A stretch of DNA of 64,000 nt from Lachnospiraceae bacterium (GCA_023664345.1 JAMPFQ010000003.1:124001-188000); one strand, 5' to 3'; shown: positions 18,462 to 27,415, counted from the first letter of the stretch. The notes: generated from the letters alone by a model not told the origin. A program made the numbers and translations.

Positions 18462-19694
18462 TTACCACACCGGCAGAGTCAGTTCCGCCGCAAAGATCCC
18501 CGGCTCATTTGCCAGTGTCAGATACCCCTCATACTTATCCGTCAGCGCTTTCACCCGTTTCATGCCCAGCCCGTGATTCCCCCGCTTCTGTGAAATATAA
18601 TTCCTTTCATTAAAATTCAGTTCCTCCTTTGCGGAATTTTGTATCGAGATATACAGCTGGAATCTGTTCACCACCATATAAACGCGCAGGAAACGCTGCT
18701 CCTGAGGAATCTGCTCACAGGCTTCCAGCGCATTGTCCAACAGATTTCCCAGCAGCACGCACAGATCCACGTCCTCCACGGACAGCTTCTCCGGCAGGGC
18801 CGCCCTGCAGTTGACCCTGATCTGCTTCTGCTCCGCCAGCGTCAGCTTACTGTTCAAAATGGCGTCCGCCATCAGATTTCCCGATCTCACGTAAGTATCC
18901 ACACTGTCCAGGCTCTGCTCCAGGTCGTCCAGATACTGCTTCATCTCCTCCGCCTGGCCTGCGGCAAGCTGGGCTTTCATCACCTGCAGATGGTTGTGAT
19001 AATCATGCTTCCAGCTGCGCATGTTCAGGTAGATCTCCCTGATCTCCTCATACTGATGTCCCAGGATCTGGCGCTGGAACTGCTCCGTCTGGGCCTCGAA
19101 ACCGCGCTGATAGGCAAATAGCGTACCCTCCAGCGAGAAAAACAACAGCAGTTCCAGCGCCAGAACCCCTGTAAAAAACCATGTTTCCACAGTCCCGTCC
19201 CAGCCCCGGGCGGAAGATCCCACATAATAGATCATTCCCAGAAGAACATACGCCGCCAGATTCAGAAAGCCGTTCCACACATGCAGATGGCCGCGCTCAT
19301 ATCCCAGCATCAGCAACAATACGGCCAACACTGCTCCGGTACATAAGACCAGCGCCAGTCTCACTCCCAGGATCATACCCAGCCGCTCCAGCGCCGCCGA
19401 ACAGACCGACATCAGCAATCCCGGCGCCAACGCTTTCCACCACTGATATTTAAAAGGCTTCCCATCATAAAACAGCACATATAACAAGAGAATCCCTGTG
19501 ACCGCCAGCCAGCCCGCCAGATGATGCCACAAACCTCCCCACCCGGGAAAGGGCAGGTTCACGATCAAAAGGCTCCCAAACGTCAATGCCAGAACAATAA
19601 CCCGTTTGGCATATCCCTTCTCCATCTCACCGATCTGCTCTATATAATAGTGATACAGCATCAGCCATACCGCCTGGATCCCTGCCTGCAACAT
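18462..19694 (-). CDS. Sensor histidine kinase, GHKL (AgrC/VirS) type
   Basis: 410 residues. The N-terminal half has about six hydrophobic helices (to ~190), a typical AgrC-like membrane sensor. The cytoplasmic half has the dimerisation motif WKHDYHNHLQVMKAQL, whose first His is the expected phosphorylation site, the N-box LLGNLLDNALEACEQI and the G-box NHGLGMKRVKAL. Kinases of this class sense extracellular peptides or envelope signals. It starts one base after the response-regulator stop, so the pair is one operon. No AgrB or AgrD gene is nearby, so autoinduction is not supported. Confidence 0.92.
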   Translation of the reverse strand: MLQAGIQAVWLMLYHYYIEQIGEMEKGYAKRVIVLALTFGSLLIVNLPFPGWGGLWHHLAGWLAVTGILLLYVLFYDGKPFKYQWWKALAPGLLMSVCSAALERLGMILGVRLALVLCTGAVLAVLLLMLGYERGHLHVWNGFLNLAAYVLLGMIYYVGSSARGWDGTVETWFFTGVLALELLLFFSLEGTLFAYQRGFEAQTEQFQRQILGHQYEEIREIYLNMRSWKHDYHNHLQVMKAQLAAGQAEEMKQYLDDLEQSLDSVDTYVRSGNLMADAILNSKLTLAEQKQIRVNCRAALPEKLSVEDVDLCVLLGNLLDNALEACEQIPQEQRFLRVYMVVNRFQLYISIQNSAKEELNFNERNYISQKRGNHGLGMKRVKALTDKYEGYLTLANEPGIFAAELTLPVW

Positions 19695-19695
19695 A

Positions 19696-20433
19696 TTACA
19701 TCCCCTTCGATTCCATTTCCCTGTGGAAATATCTCATATACGCCCGACTCAGTTCCTCATGCTTTCCCCTGGCAATAGGGATCTCCGTACCGCCCTCCAT
19801 CCGCACGTCTTTCCTGGTGATCCGCTCCACATACCCCAGGTTGATCATATAGGATCTGTGAGGCTTGAAAAAAGCATCCGACCTTTCTTCCAGTTCCTGC
19901 TCCAGCTGCCGCAGCGGCTCCTTGCAGACAATGCGCCCTCCGCCTCGGATCCTGAGCATCGTTTCATGGCCCTCGCTTTCCAGAAAGCAAATATCCGACA
20001 CATACACTTTCTCCACCTCCCCGGCGGAAACCGCCACCAGGAGCGCCTCCCTGCTGCCCGACTGCCTGGCCGCCCGTTCCAGCGCCGCTCGCAGCCGTTC
20101 CCTTTTCACCGGCTTCACCAGATAGGACACAGCTTCCAGATCATATCCGTCCAGGGCATGATCGGGATTTCCCGTGACAAAGATGATCCCCAGCCTCTCC
20201 CCTTTCCGCCGCAGCATCTTCGCCAGTTCCATCCCGTCCATGCCGGGCATCTCGATATCCAGGAGCAGTATGTCAATATCTTTCCTCTCCTCCCAGGCAA
20301 ATAAAAAAGGCTCCGCGGCGGCAAAGAGTTCCACAGTGCATGTCGCCTGTTCCTCCCGCGCCCAGAGTTCCACTTCCCTGCCCAGATCTTCCAGCAGGAA
20401 TCTATCGTCGTCACATATCGCCACATGAAGCAT
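19696..20433 (-). CDS. LytTR-family response regulator (AgrA type)
   Basis: 245 residues. The receiver domain (1-120) has acidic residues in CDDD, the phospho-acceptor Asp in LLLDIEMPGMDGMEL, and the conserved Lys in YLVKPVKRERL. The LytTR DNA-binding domain (about 145-240) has FLESEGHETMLRI and FFKPHRSYMINL. It is partner of the GHKL kinase encoded immediately downstream. The nearby exporter pair is the most likely target, by position. AGGAGGGG precedes the ATG. Confidence 0.93.
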   Translation of the reverse strand: MLHVAICDDDRFLLEDLGREVELWAREEQATCTVELFAAAEPFLFAWEERKDIDILLLDIEMPGMDGMELAKMLRRKGERLGIIFVTGNPDHALDGYDLEAVSYLVKPVKRERLRAALERAARQSGSREALLVAVSAGEVEKVYVSDICFLESEGHETMLRIRGGGRIVCKEPLRQLEQELEERSDAFFKPHRSYMINLGYVERITRKDVRMEGGTEIPIARGKHEELSRAYMRYFHREMESKGM

Positions 20434-20481
20434 AGTGCCCCTCCTGTTTTGACCTTGTTCTTATTCCTCCGCACATTCCCC

Positions 20482-20946
20482 TCAGCCGTTTTTATATGCC
20501 CAGAATTTATTGACAAAAAAGTTCATGGGAACCGTAATGAGCAGATTGATCCCCGCCGCCAACACCTGCCCCAGGAAATCCACGTCAAACTGCGGCAATC
20601 CGTGTTCCGCAAATAGTCCCGCCAGACCTCCCAGATATTGGGAAAGCTGTACCAGATCGACCCATACCACCAAAAGGACCGAACTGACTATAAATCCCCA
20701 GAAATACGCCAGATAGGTCTTGATGAGCACTTTCCACCAGACACGCTCCCCCTGCCCGGGATCTTCTTTGAACACATATTTATTGCTCCAATAATAGGCA
20801 TTCAGCACACTCAGGGAAAAACCGATAAAATACGCCAGCAGATACGGCACCTTGAAGAACACCAGGACACAGTAGATGCCCTCACTGATCAGCGTATTGG
20901 ATACTCCCACGATCCCAAATTTGATAAACTGCCACAGATTCTTCAT
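20482..20946 (-). CDS. GtrA-family membrane protein (putative polyprenyl-linked sugar flippase)
   Basis: 154 residues with four hydrophobic helices and the family opening FIKFGIVGVSNTLISEGIY, plus LNAYYWSNKYVF. GtrA proteins are thought to flip undecaprenyl-phosphate-linked monosaccharides across the membrane for surface-polymer decoration. The gene starts 3 bp after the glycosyltransferase stop, the last of a five-gene sugar cluster. Its neighbours match the flippase and undecaprenyl-phosphate transferase of Gtr-type glycosylation systems. Confidence 0.9.
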   Translation of the reverse strand: MKNLWQFIKFGIVGVSNTLISEGIYCVLVFFKVPYLLAYFIGFSLSVLNAYYWSNKYVFKEDPGQGERVWWKVLIKTYLAYFWGFIVSSVLLVVWVDLVQLSQYLGGLAGLFAEHGLPQFDVDFLGQVLAAGINLLITVPMNFFVNKFWAYKNG

Positions 20947-20949
20947 GGC

Positions 20950-21894
20950 TTACTCGCCTTTCTCTGAACGATCTGCGTCTTTTATCTCATCAATGATAAA
21001 AGGCGGCCGGGTCCTCGCCGCATCCAGAGTACGCCACACATATTCCCCCAGGATTCCCATCATCAGGAGGATCAGTCCGGAAGAACACAGGACCACGCAC
21101 ATCAGGGAGGGCCAGCCCGCTATGGGCGTTCCCACCGTACAATACTCCACGATCACGCTGATAAACAGCACCACTGCCAGCAGATCGAACAGGATCCCCA
21201 CATAGGTCATCAGACGGATGGGCATATAGGAAAAACTCATCATGGAATCCAGCACCAGCTTGAACTTCTTGCCGAACGTCCAGCGTGAGACTCCTTTCTC
21301 CCTGTCTTTTCTGTCAAAATAGACCATGTCCGTCCGAAAGCCCGCCCACAATACCTGCAGTGTCAGGCTGGAATTCTTCTCGTCCAGACGCTCCAGGACT
21401 TCTATCACCTTGCGGTCGATCAGATAACAGTCGCAGCCACCCGCCGGCATATTCTTGTTCACGAACTTACGCACCAGCGAATAGTACATATTGGCAAAGA
21501 ATACCTTCACCTTTGACTCATCCCTGGACCTGCGGACAGCCAAAACTACCTTATTTCCCTGCTTCCAGCGCTCATACATCTCCGGGATCAGGGTGGAATC
21601 TTCCTGCAGATCCGCCTGCTTCGTCACCGCACAGTCACCCGTGCAGACCGAAAGTCCCGCCAGAAGAGCCGCATGCTCGCCAAAATTGCGCGAAAGCTTC
21701 ACCAGGCGCACATTCCTGTCAAGTTTCCGGATCTGGTTCATCACCTGCCAGGAGTTATCACCCGAACCATCGTCCACGAATATGATCTCATAGTCGCCGA
21801 GGTCTCCCAGTATCTTCGCTCTCATATCTTCATACAGATCCATCAGTGTATCCTCGTTATAATACACCGGGACTACTATCGACAGCTTGCTCAC
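20950..21894 (-). CDS. Family 2 glycosyltransferase, GtrB/DPM1-like
   Basis: 314 residues. The GT-A fold (about 1-220) starts SKLSIVVPVYYNEDTL, with FVDDGSGDNSW and KQADLQEDSTLIPEMYERW. Two C-terminal membrane helices follow (about 230-285). This layout fits GtrB/bactoprenol glucosyltransferases that load a sugar onto undecaprenyl phosphate on the cytoplasmic face. The start codon is GTG (21892-21894), overlapping the previous stop in GTGA. It is probably coupled to the FdtA-like gene upstream and to GtrA downstream. Confidence 0.92.
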   Translation of the reverse strand: MSKLSIVVPVYYNEDTLMDLYEDMRAKILGDLGDYEIIFVDDGSGDNSWQVMNQIRKLDRNVRLVKLSRNFGEHAALLAGLSVCTGDCAVTKQADLQEDSTLIPEMYERWKQGNKVVLAVRRSRDESKVKVFFANMYYSLVRKFVNKNMPAGGCDCYLIDRKVIEVLERLDEKNSSLTLQVLWAGFRTDMVYFDRKDREKGVSRWTFGKKFKLVLDSMMSFSYMPIRLMTYVGILFDLLAVVLFISVIVEYCTVGTPIAGWPSLMCVVLCSSGLILLMMGILGEYVWRTLDAARTRPPFIIDEIKDADRSEKGE

Positions 21895-22358
21895 TCTTCC
21901 AAAGACTCCTTTTCCTTTTTTGCTCCCGCTTCAGGGCCGCTGTCCTCCAGCGCCCGCAGATAAGCGTCATAATCACGGATATACTCTTTCTCATCATAAT
22001 GCCTGCCGGCTAACACCAGCAGCACGGAATCATCCGAAAAATCGTACATATCTTTCCACAGCATAGAGGACAGATAAAGCCCCATGCGCGGCCTGTTGAG
22101 TTCGATGACCGCCGATTCCCTGCCATTGTCCACTTTCACCTTACTGCTCCCGCTGACATTGACCAGCAGAAATTCCGTTTCCCGGTTGGCATGCTGGCCG
22201 CGGATCACCGTGCTGTCGGAACCGTATATATAGAATACCCGTTTGATATCAAAGGGGATATCCATCCCATCCCCTTCAATGACCACCAGATTCCCTCTCT
22301 CATCACCCAGATCCGCAAATTCAATTATCCTGTACTGCTCTTCTAATCTCAATCTCAT
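21891..22358 (-). CDS. FdtA/QdtA-like dTDP-sugar 3,4-ketoisomerase (cupin)
   Basis: 155 residues forming one cupin. The run RGNLVVIEGDGMDIPFDIKR, the YIYGSD segment, then VIRGQHANRETEFLL and VKVDNG match the WxcM/FdtA family. FdtA converts dTDP-4-keto-6-deoxyglucose to a 3-keto isomer, the substrate for a 3-aminotransferase. The catalytic His of the RGxHA motif is present. It overlaps its neighbours by 4 nt on each side (ATGA and GTGA), so it is clearly in an operon with the aminotransferase. The exact stereochemistry (Fdt versus Qdt) cannot be read from the sequence. Confidence 0.85.
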   Translation of the reverse strand: MRLRLEEQYRIIEFADLGDERGNLVVIEGDGMDIPFDIKRVFYIYGSDSTVIRGQHANRETEFLLVNVSGSSKVKVDNGRESAVIELNRPRMGLYLSSMLWKDMYDFSDDSVLLVLAGRHYDEKEYIRDYDAYLRALEDSGPEAGAKKEKESLEE

Positions 22359-23485
22359 TCTCCAATTCCGGTTCGATCCTCCACTGCCCTAAAGTCATTC
22401 AGGCACCGGATCACTCTCACCTGCTCTTCCTGTGTCATTCCATTATACATGGGAAGCGACAACACCGTATCCGCATATTTTTCCGTTATCGCCAGGTCGC
22501 CTTTCCGATAGCCCAGATAAGCATAGGCCTCTGACAGGTGGGGAGGCACCGGATAATGTATGATCGTCCCGATTCCCCTCTCCTCCAGATGAGCAATCAG
22601 ATCCTGACGGTGTTTTGCACGGATCACATATTGATGCCATACATGGGTCACGCCCTCCCTGACAGCAGGCAGGATCAGCTTATCATTGTGGAGCCCTTCT
22701 GCATAACGGGCCGCTATTTCCCGGCGTTCCGCCGCGATCTCACCCATATGGGCAAGACGCACCCGGAGCATGGCCGCCTGCAGTTCATCCAGCCTGGAAT
22801 TGGCGCCCACCACTTTATTATAATACCGTTTCTCGCTCCCATAATTGCGGTACATCCTCATGGCGCGGGCAATCTCCTCATCATCGGTGACGATCGCACC
22901 CGCATCGCCGAAAGCTCCCAGATTCTTCGAGGGATAAAAGGAAAAACAGCCTATGTCGCCAAACGTCCCTGTCATCTTCCCGCCTGCCATGGCGCCGTGG
23001 GACTGAGCGCAATCCTCCACCAGACGCAGATCATATTTCCGGCAAAGCTTTACGATCTTGCCCATCTCAGAAGCCTGTCCATAGAGATGTACCACCAGAA
23101 CAGCCTTTGTCCTTTCGGTGATCTTCTCCTCTATCTTATCCGCATCGATGTTATAAAACTCATCCGGCTCCACAAACACCGGCGTGGCTCCATTGATGGT
23201 GATCCCCATCACACTGGCGATATAAGTATTTCCCTGAACGATCACCTCATCCCCGCTGCCGATCCCCAGCACCCGGAACGCAAGCCAGAGCGCGTCCAGT
23301 CCGCTGGCGAGACCTACGCAATATCCGGAACCCACATACCCGGCAAACTCTTCCTCAAAAGCCGACACCTCCGGCCCCAGCACATACCAGCCGGAACGCA
23401 GGACCCTTAACGCCGCCGCTTCTATTTCTTCCTGATATCTCTCAAACCCTCTGTCCAGTCGGTTGGGCATGATCTTATCGGGCAT
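22355..23485 (-). CDS. DegT/DnrJ/EryC1 sugar aminotransferase (FdtB/QdtB-like)
   Basis: 376 residues, PLP-dependent. YVGSGYCVGLASGLDALWL near 50, EDCAQSHGA near 160 and the Schiff-base lysine in FSFYPSKNLGAFGDAG near 185 are family signatures. Together with the adjacent ketoisomerase it would make dTDP-3-amino-3,6-dideoxyhexose. GGGAGG lies eight bases before the ATG. No acetyltransferase (FdtC/QdtC) gene is adjacent, so the sugar may be used unacetylated or modified elsewhere. Confidence 0.9.
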   Translation of the reverse strand: MPDKIMPNRLDRGFERYQEEIEAAALRVLRSGWYVLGPEVSAFEEEFAGYVGSGYCVGLASGLDALWLAFRVLGIGSGDEVIVQGNTYIASVMGITINGATPVFVEPDEFYNIDADKIEEKITERTKAVLVVHLYGQASEMGKIVKLCRKYDLRLVEDCAQSHGAMAGGKMTGTFGDIGCFSFYPSKNLGAFGDAGAIVTDDEEIARAMRMYRNYGSEKRYYNKVVGANSRLDELQAAMLRVRLAHMGEIAAERREIAARYAEGLHNDKLILPAVREGVTHVWHQYVIRAKHRQDLIAHLEERGIGTIIHYPVPPHLSEAYAYLGYRKGDLAITEKYADTVLSLPMYNGMTQEEQVRVIRCLNDFRAVEDRTGIGE

Positions 23486-23564
23486 ATCCGCATCCTCCCA
23501 AATACAAAACTATACCAATTTTACCCTATTTGGCATAAGATTTCAAGGGACTTGCGCTAACCTC

Positions 23565-25310
23565 TCACTTCCGGTAAAATCGCACATAATCCCCGTCCTG
23601 CATCCGGGTATAGCCAAACTCATTTTCGATATAGCGCATGATCCAGCTATCCTGCGGTTCATACAGCACTCCATACCAACAGTCCACCACAATGACATCC
23701 GGTCTCTTCTCGGGATATTGCTCCCAATATTCCAGAAGCCGCCCGTCATAATAAGTAGGATCGATCACGGAATAATGAGATACCCCATAATCACCAAACA
23801 GATACGCCGTTGTCCCCGCTGACATCACTGTGTTCACCACGATCAACACATTGTCTCTCTCATCCAGATTTTCACGATAGAACCTGTAATTGGAATGATA
23901 GATATACGCGCCGATATAATCCGTCAAGATACCTGCCGCCGGCCCGTTTTTCATGATCCCGCTGACTTTCAGGATCGTATTGTTCTCTTTCCCGCCGCGC
24001 AGGGTATAGCCCTTCCCAAAGATGCAGCAGAGGCACAGACTTACCAGCAGAAGATAAGCCCAGGGCTTGCCGGACGCTCCCATCACCTTTTCCAGGGCAA
24101 AGACAATGACCGCCGCCGCGAACACGATCCCCAGCGCTCCATGGGGCAGCGTGTAGTAGAACGTCAGGTCGCTGATATACATCACTCCCGCATAAGCCGC
24201 AAGCGTTCCCATCACGCCCCAGAAAAGCGTCTTCCTGCGCCCGTCAGCCCAGGGCCACACCACAGCGGCCGACAGCCAGAGGAGCAGCAAGTGCATCTGC
24301 AGATACTCGTATCCTATCCCCTGTACCGCCCAGTAATAGATCTGCACGCACTCCGCGGTCATAACGGCTATGACCAGCCAGGTCAGGCACGCCGCCCTGC
24401 CCTCCACAGCTTTGCCTTTCCGTTTGAGTGACCTTCTCACCAGAAAGCCGATCAGACCGCTGACCACTCCGGTCACTGCGAGCCATATCCCCCAGAGCGC
24501 CAGATTATCCGCATAGGTATGGGTCTTCTCTTCCGTGATCCCCGACACTTCATGGGTAGTATCATAGGAAATCAGCCTGCTTATATTTTCCCCAAATTCC
24601 TGCAGGCTTACATTCCGGAATACATGCATAAGCCATATACCGCCGCACACCGCGCAGGCGGCAGTCAGTATCGCGCAGTTCTTCCAGCGCCTTTTCCCCG
24701 ATTCGAGGAAGATCCAGAGCAGGAAAAAGGGGAACAGGATGATACAGGTGGGATATGTCAATACCTCGCAGGACAGGGAAATCCCCGCCGCCACCAGCAG
24801 ATACCATCTGTTTACCTGTTTTTCCTCCAGGTCATAAAAATATTGCATCACTGATAAGATACAGACGGTGAGGAACCACAGCTGCATATTTCCAAACTCC
24901 GGTATCTGGATGTTTTTCGGAACAATATTAAAATACAGCGCCGCAAGCAAAAAGGCATACTCTTTCTCCGTCAGCCTTGCCAACGTCCTGTAGACCCACC
25001 AGGCAAGAACAAACTGAATCACCGTCGTGACGGAACGCAGGAACAGGACCACCCCCGTAAAAGTACCTGTCACCGCCCGGTATATCCACATCAGACCAAC
25101 GCATAAAAAAGCGGAAGTCTGATGCGGCTCCCACATTTCCTTAAACAGCATATCCCCATTTAAACGGCGGTATGCCATCACGATCTGATATTCTTCGTCA
25201 AGAGTATAATCCACAAATATCAATTTCAGCGCCGCAAGGAAACTTCCCAGCAGTATGATCACTTTGACTGTTTTCCATTTTTTTTCTGACACGATCCGCT
25301 TATGCTCCAT
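23565..25310 (-). CDS. Polytopic membrane protein, GT-C-like glycosyltransferase candidate
   Basis: 581 residues with roughly 11-13 hydrophobic helices. After the first helix is an extracytoplasmic loop with VDYTLDEEYQIVMAYRR, reminiscent of the acidic first-loop motif of GT-C enzymes, then LFKEMWEPHQTSAFLC. The C-terminal ~120 residues form a soluble extracytoplasmic domain. Position next to GtrA- and GtrB-like genes suggests the third, acceptor-specific transferase. No clear Shine-Dalgarno precedes the ATG. Function is inferred from topology and context, not from a recognised signature. Confidence 0.6.
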   Translation of the reverse strand: MEHKRIVSEKKWKTVKVIILLGSFLAALKLIFVDYTLDEEYQIVMAYRRLNGDMLFKEMWEPHQTSAFLCVGLMWIYRAVTGTFTGVVLFLRSVTTVIQFVLAWWVYRTLARLTEKEYAFLLAALYFNIVPKNIQIPEFGNMQLWFLTVCILSVMQYFYDLEEKQVNRWYLLVAAGISLSCEVLTYPTCIILFPFFLLWIFLESGKRRWKNCAILTAACAVCGGIWLMHVFRNVSLQEFGENISRLISYDTTHEVSGITEEKTHTYADNLALWGIWLAVTGVVSGLIGFLVRRSLKRKGKAVEGRAACLTWLVIAVMTAECVQIYYWAVQGIGYEYLQMHLLLLWLSAAVVWPWADGRRKTLFWGVMGTLAAYAGVMYISDLTFYYTLPHGALGIVFAAAVIVFALEKVMGASGKPWAYLLLVSLCLCCIFGKGYTLRGGKENNTILKVSGIMKNGPAAGILTDYIGAYIYHSNYRFYRENLDERDNVLIVVNTVMSAGTTAYLFGDYGVSHYSVIDPTYYDGRLLEYWEQYPEKRPDVIVVDCWYGVLYEPQDSWIMRYIENEFGYTRMQDGDYVRFYRK

Positions 25311-25352
25311 TGGTTGTATATTTTCAGCTGATTATCGGACTGCTTTTCAGCC

Positions 25353-25404
25353 TTACCTGGTATTATATCATGAATCTTTGATTTATGATATAATATCCAG
25401 GTAA
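25353..25404. repeat. Long AT-rich inverted repeat between the FtsX-type permease and the sugar cluster
   Basis: TTACCTGG/CCAGGTAA outer arms and ATTATATCAT/ATGATATAAT inner arms form an ~18-bp stem with a small bulge and 12-nt loop. Each arm contains TATAAT in one direction. There is no T-tract on the minus strand. It could be a processing site, a weak terminator or a regulator site. Confidence 0.6.
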
Positions 25405-25441
25405 AATATCACTCTTTCTGACGGCATAAGCCTGTGTTTTT

Positions 25442-26602
25442 CTATTCGGCCATGATCCCCCTGATGGAAAGCCTGTCGATCATCCGGGAATAGCAGCAGA
25501 TCACCGCTTCATAGGCAAGGAGAAAGAGCGCCAGCGAAAGGAGGCATCCCTTTATGTCAAAGCCGTAGGCAGGCAGATCCTCATAATCCGCAAACACCAC
25601 CGAGACCATGATCTGCAGGAGCAGATACTGATACGCCGTCCCGAGCGCGAAACCGATGTAGGACACCGGCCTGTATCCCTCTAAGAGGGATCTGCTGCAT
25701 TCCCTCCGGGAATATCCGAAGACCTTCATCATGGCAATGGTCTTGGTGTTTGCTTTCATCACACTGGTCAGCGACAGCAGCAGCGTCATAAAGGCCAGGA
25801 CCAGGCCGATGGCCAGCATAATCCACGCCATCTCTTCGCTGGCCAGATCATCCATGGACATAGCCATCTGGGTCATGGCCGAAAAACAGAACGCGGAGAA
25901 TCCTATAAAGAATACCAGTATCTTCCTGCTTCTCAACGTATTTTTCCTCAGATCCTGCAAGAAGGACAGATCTTCTCCCGACTCTTTCCTGCCTGCGCTT
26001 TGCAGGAACCCTTTTCCCATGCGGTACTCCCGCACCTCCCTCAACAGGTTCATCACAGGACTTTTCATCTTAAAGTAAGCGTACAGAACCGACAGCCCCA
26101 TAAAGAACAGTGTGGGCAATACGATAAAGAAGCATACCAGTTCCGGGTGCAGATGGGGCGTCATATCCGGGAAAAAGTGCCCATCGTTCTGGACTTCATA
26201 AAATGCAGGCATATAGAGCCATGCCCCCACATAACCGATCGCACTGCCTGCCAGCACGCTGAGCCCGAATACCCAGAAATGACCCGCCACTTTCAGATCC
26301 GGATACCCCAAAGCTTTCAGGATGCCGAGTTCTTTCCCATGGCTGTCTATGTAATTCTTGACATAGAAGATCAGCAGGATCACGGAGGTAAGGAACAGAC
26401 TGCCCCCGGACACAGCGGCCACCACCTTGCCCGTCAATATGACCGCATCGTACATGACGATCCCCTGAGGGCTCGTGATCTCATCCTTTATCCCGATCAC
26501 ATCCGCGTTATAATTCAGAAACAGTGCGCAGACAAAGACCGCGCAGCCTACCACCACCGATATGGCAAACAATTTTTTTAAATCTTTTATTCCAATCACC
26601 AT
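25442..26602 (-). CDS. FtsX-like ABC transporter permease
   Basis: 386 residues. An N-terminal helix (12-32) is followed by two FtsX-type cores: helices at about 60-85 and 108-135 around YIDSHGKELGILKALGYPDL, then a second set from 225 on around TKTIAMMKVFGYSRRECSRS. Each core has the cytoplasmic coupling motif with GxLKALGY/MMKVFGY. Such permeases pair with MacB/LolD-like ATPases and act as mechanotransmitters, often in peptide-antibiotic resistance. The gene is third in a TetR-ATPase-permease operon. AAGGAG precedes the ATG. Large extracytoplasmic domains of BceB/MacB type are absent. Confidence 0.88.
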   Translation of the reverse strand: MVIGIKDLKKLFAISVVVGCAVFVCALFLNYNADVIGIKDEITSPQGIVMYDAVILTGKVVAAVSGGSLFLTSVILLIFYVKNYIDSHGKELGILKALGYPDLKVAGHFWVFGLSVLAGSAIGYVGAWLYMPAFYEVQNDGHFFPDMTPHLHPELVCFFIVLPTLFFMGLSVLYAYFKMKSPVMNLLREVREYRMGKGFLQSAGRKESGEDLSFLQDLRKNTLRSRKILVFFIGFSAFCFSAMTQMAMSMDDLASEEMAWIMLAIGLVLAFMTLLLSLTSVMKANTKTIAMMKVFGYSRRECSRSLLEGYRPVSYIGFALGTAYQYLLLQIMVSVVFADYEDLPAYGFDIKGCLLSLALFLLAYEAVICCYSRMIDRLSIRGIMAE

Positions 26603-26634
26603 ACTGATCTCCTTCCTGTAACTTTTCCATTACC

Positions 26635-26720
26635 GAAAGAATCGCTCCAGCGATTCTTTCAGGCGAAACATAGCTTTTCTTAGACGGTATATTTTACCGT
26701 CTTAGAAAAGCTTTTCGCCT
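26635..26720 (-). repeat. Two-hairpin intercistronic element, copy A
   Basis: On the minus strand the element starts two bases after the ATPase stop codon (TAA-CA). It comprises a ~25-bp stem with a 3-nt bulge (26661-26720), then a 12-bp stem GAAAGAATCGCT/AGCGATTCTTTC (26635-26660), ending about 32 bases before the permease start. There is no U-tract. Copy B at 51865-51956 has the same fold, placement and partly the same sequence. Confidence 0.75.
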
Positions 26721-26722
26721 TG

Positions 26723-27415
26723 TTACCATCCTATTTCATATGCGGCCTTCTGCGTCTTGTTCTTATAGATATCGGATATCCGTCCGCTGTTCATCCTGAT
26801 CACCGTTTTTGCCATCTCCGCAATGTTCAGGTTATGAGTCACCATCACGATGGTGAAACCGTACTCTTCCTGCAATCTGCATATGTAATCCAGCACCTGC
26901 CTGCCCGTCTGTTCATCCAGGGCGCCGGTGGGTTCATCCAGGAACAGCACCCCCGGCTTCTTCGCAAGCGCCCTTGCCACGGAGACTCTCTGCTGCTGGC
27001 CGCCGGAAAGTTCGCCGGGATACTTCTTCAGCTTATCCTCCAGCCCTACCGCCCTGATAATCGCCCTATAATCCTTATTCCCTGCCAGATCGGCTCCCAT
27101 CCTGACGTTCTTATCCACATTCAGGTTGGGCAGCAGATAATACTGCTGGAAAATGAACCCCACATTCTTTCTTCGAAATTCCGTAAGCCTGCTGTCCGTC
27201 AGGGTCGTGATATCCTCCTCATCATAGAAGATATTGCCCCCATCCGGCCTCTCAAGCCCGGAGATCGTATTCAGCAAGGTAGATTTCCCGGAACCTGACG
27301 CTCCCAGGATCACCGCGAAATCTCCCTCCTCTATCCTCAGGCTGATATCTTTCAGCACCTGAAAACGGCTCTCCCCGCTTCCATAAAACTTCGTAATGTT
27401 CTTGACATCTATCAT
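26723..27415 (-). CDS. ABC transporter ATP-binding protein (MacB/LolD type)
   Basis: 230 residues from the ATG at 27415. Walker A LGASGSGKSTLL near 40, Q-loop GFIFQQYYLLPNL, signature LSGGQQQRVSVARAL and Walker B VLFLDEPTGALDEQTG are all intact. It is the ATPase for the FtsX-like permease downstream. The open frame extends upstream into the TetR gene, but MIDVKNITKFYGSG is the normal family start. The start also overlaps the TetR stop as ATGA, indicating translational coupling. Confidence 0.94.
   Translation of the reverse strand: MIDVKNITKFYGSGESRFQVLKDISLRIEEGDFAVILGASGSGKSTLLNTISGLERPDGGNIFYDEEDITTLTDSRLTEFRRKNVGFIFQQYYLLPNLNVDKNVRMGADLAGNKDYRAIIRAVGLEDKLKKYPGELSGGQQQRVSVARALAKKPGVLFLDEPTGALDEQTGRQVLDYICRLQEEYGFTIVMVTHNLNIAEMAKTVIRMNSGRISDIYKNKTQKAAYEIGW

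Noticed and set aside
25332..25339. TCCGATAA, a sigma-28 -10-like octamer upstream of the polytopic membrane protein
   Set aside because: No TAAA lies 15 bp upstream (AGGT instead), and it sits only ~20 bp before the start codon.
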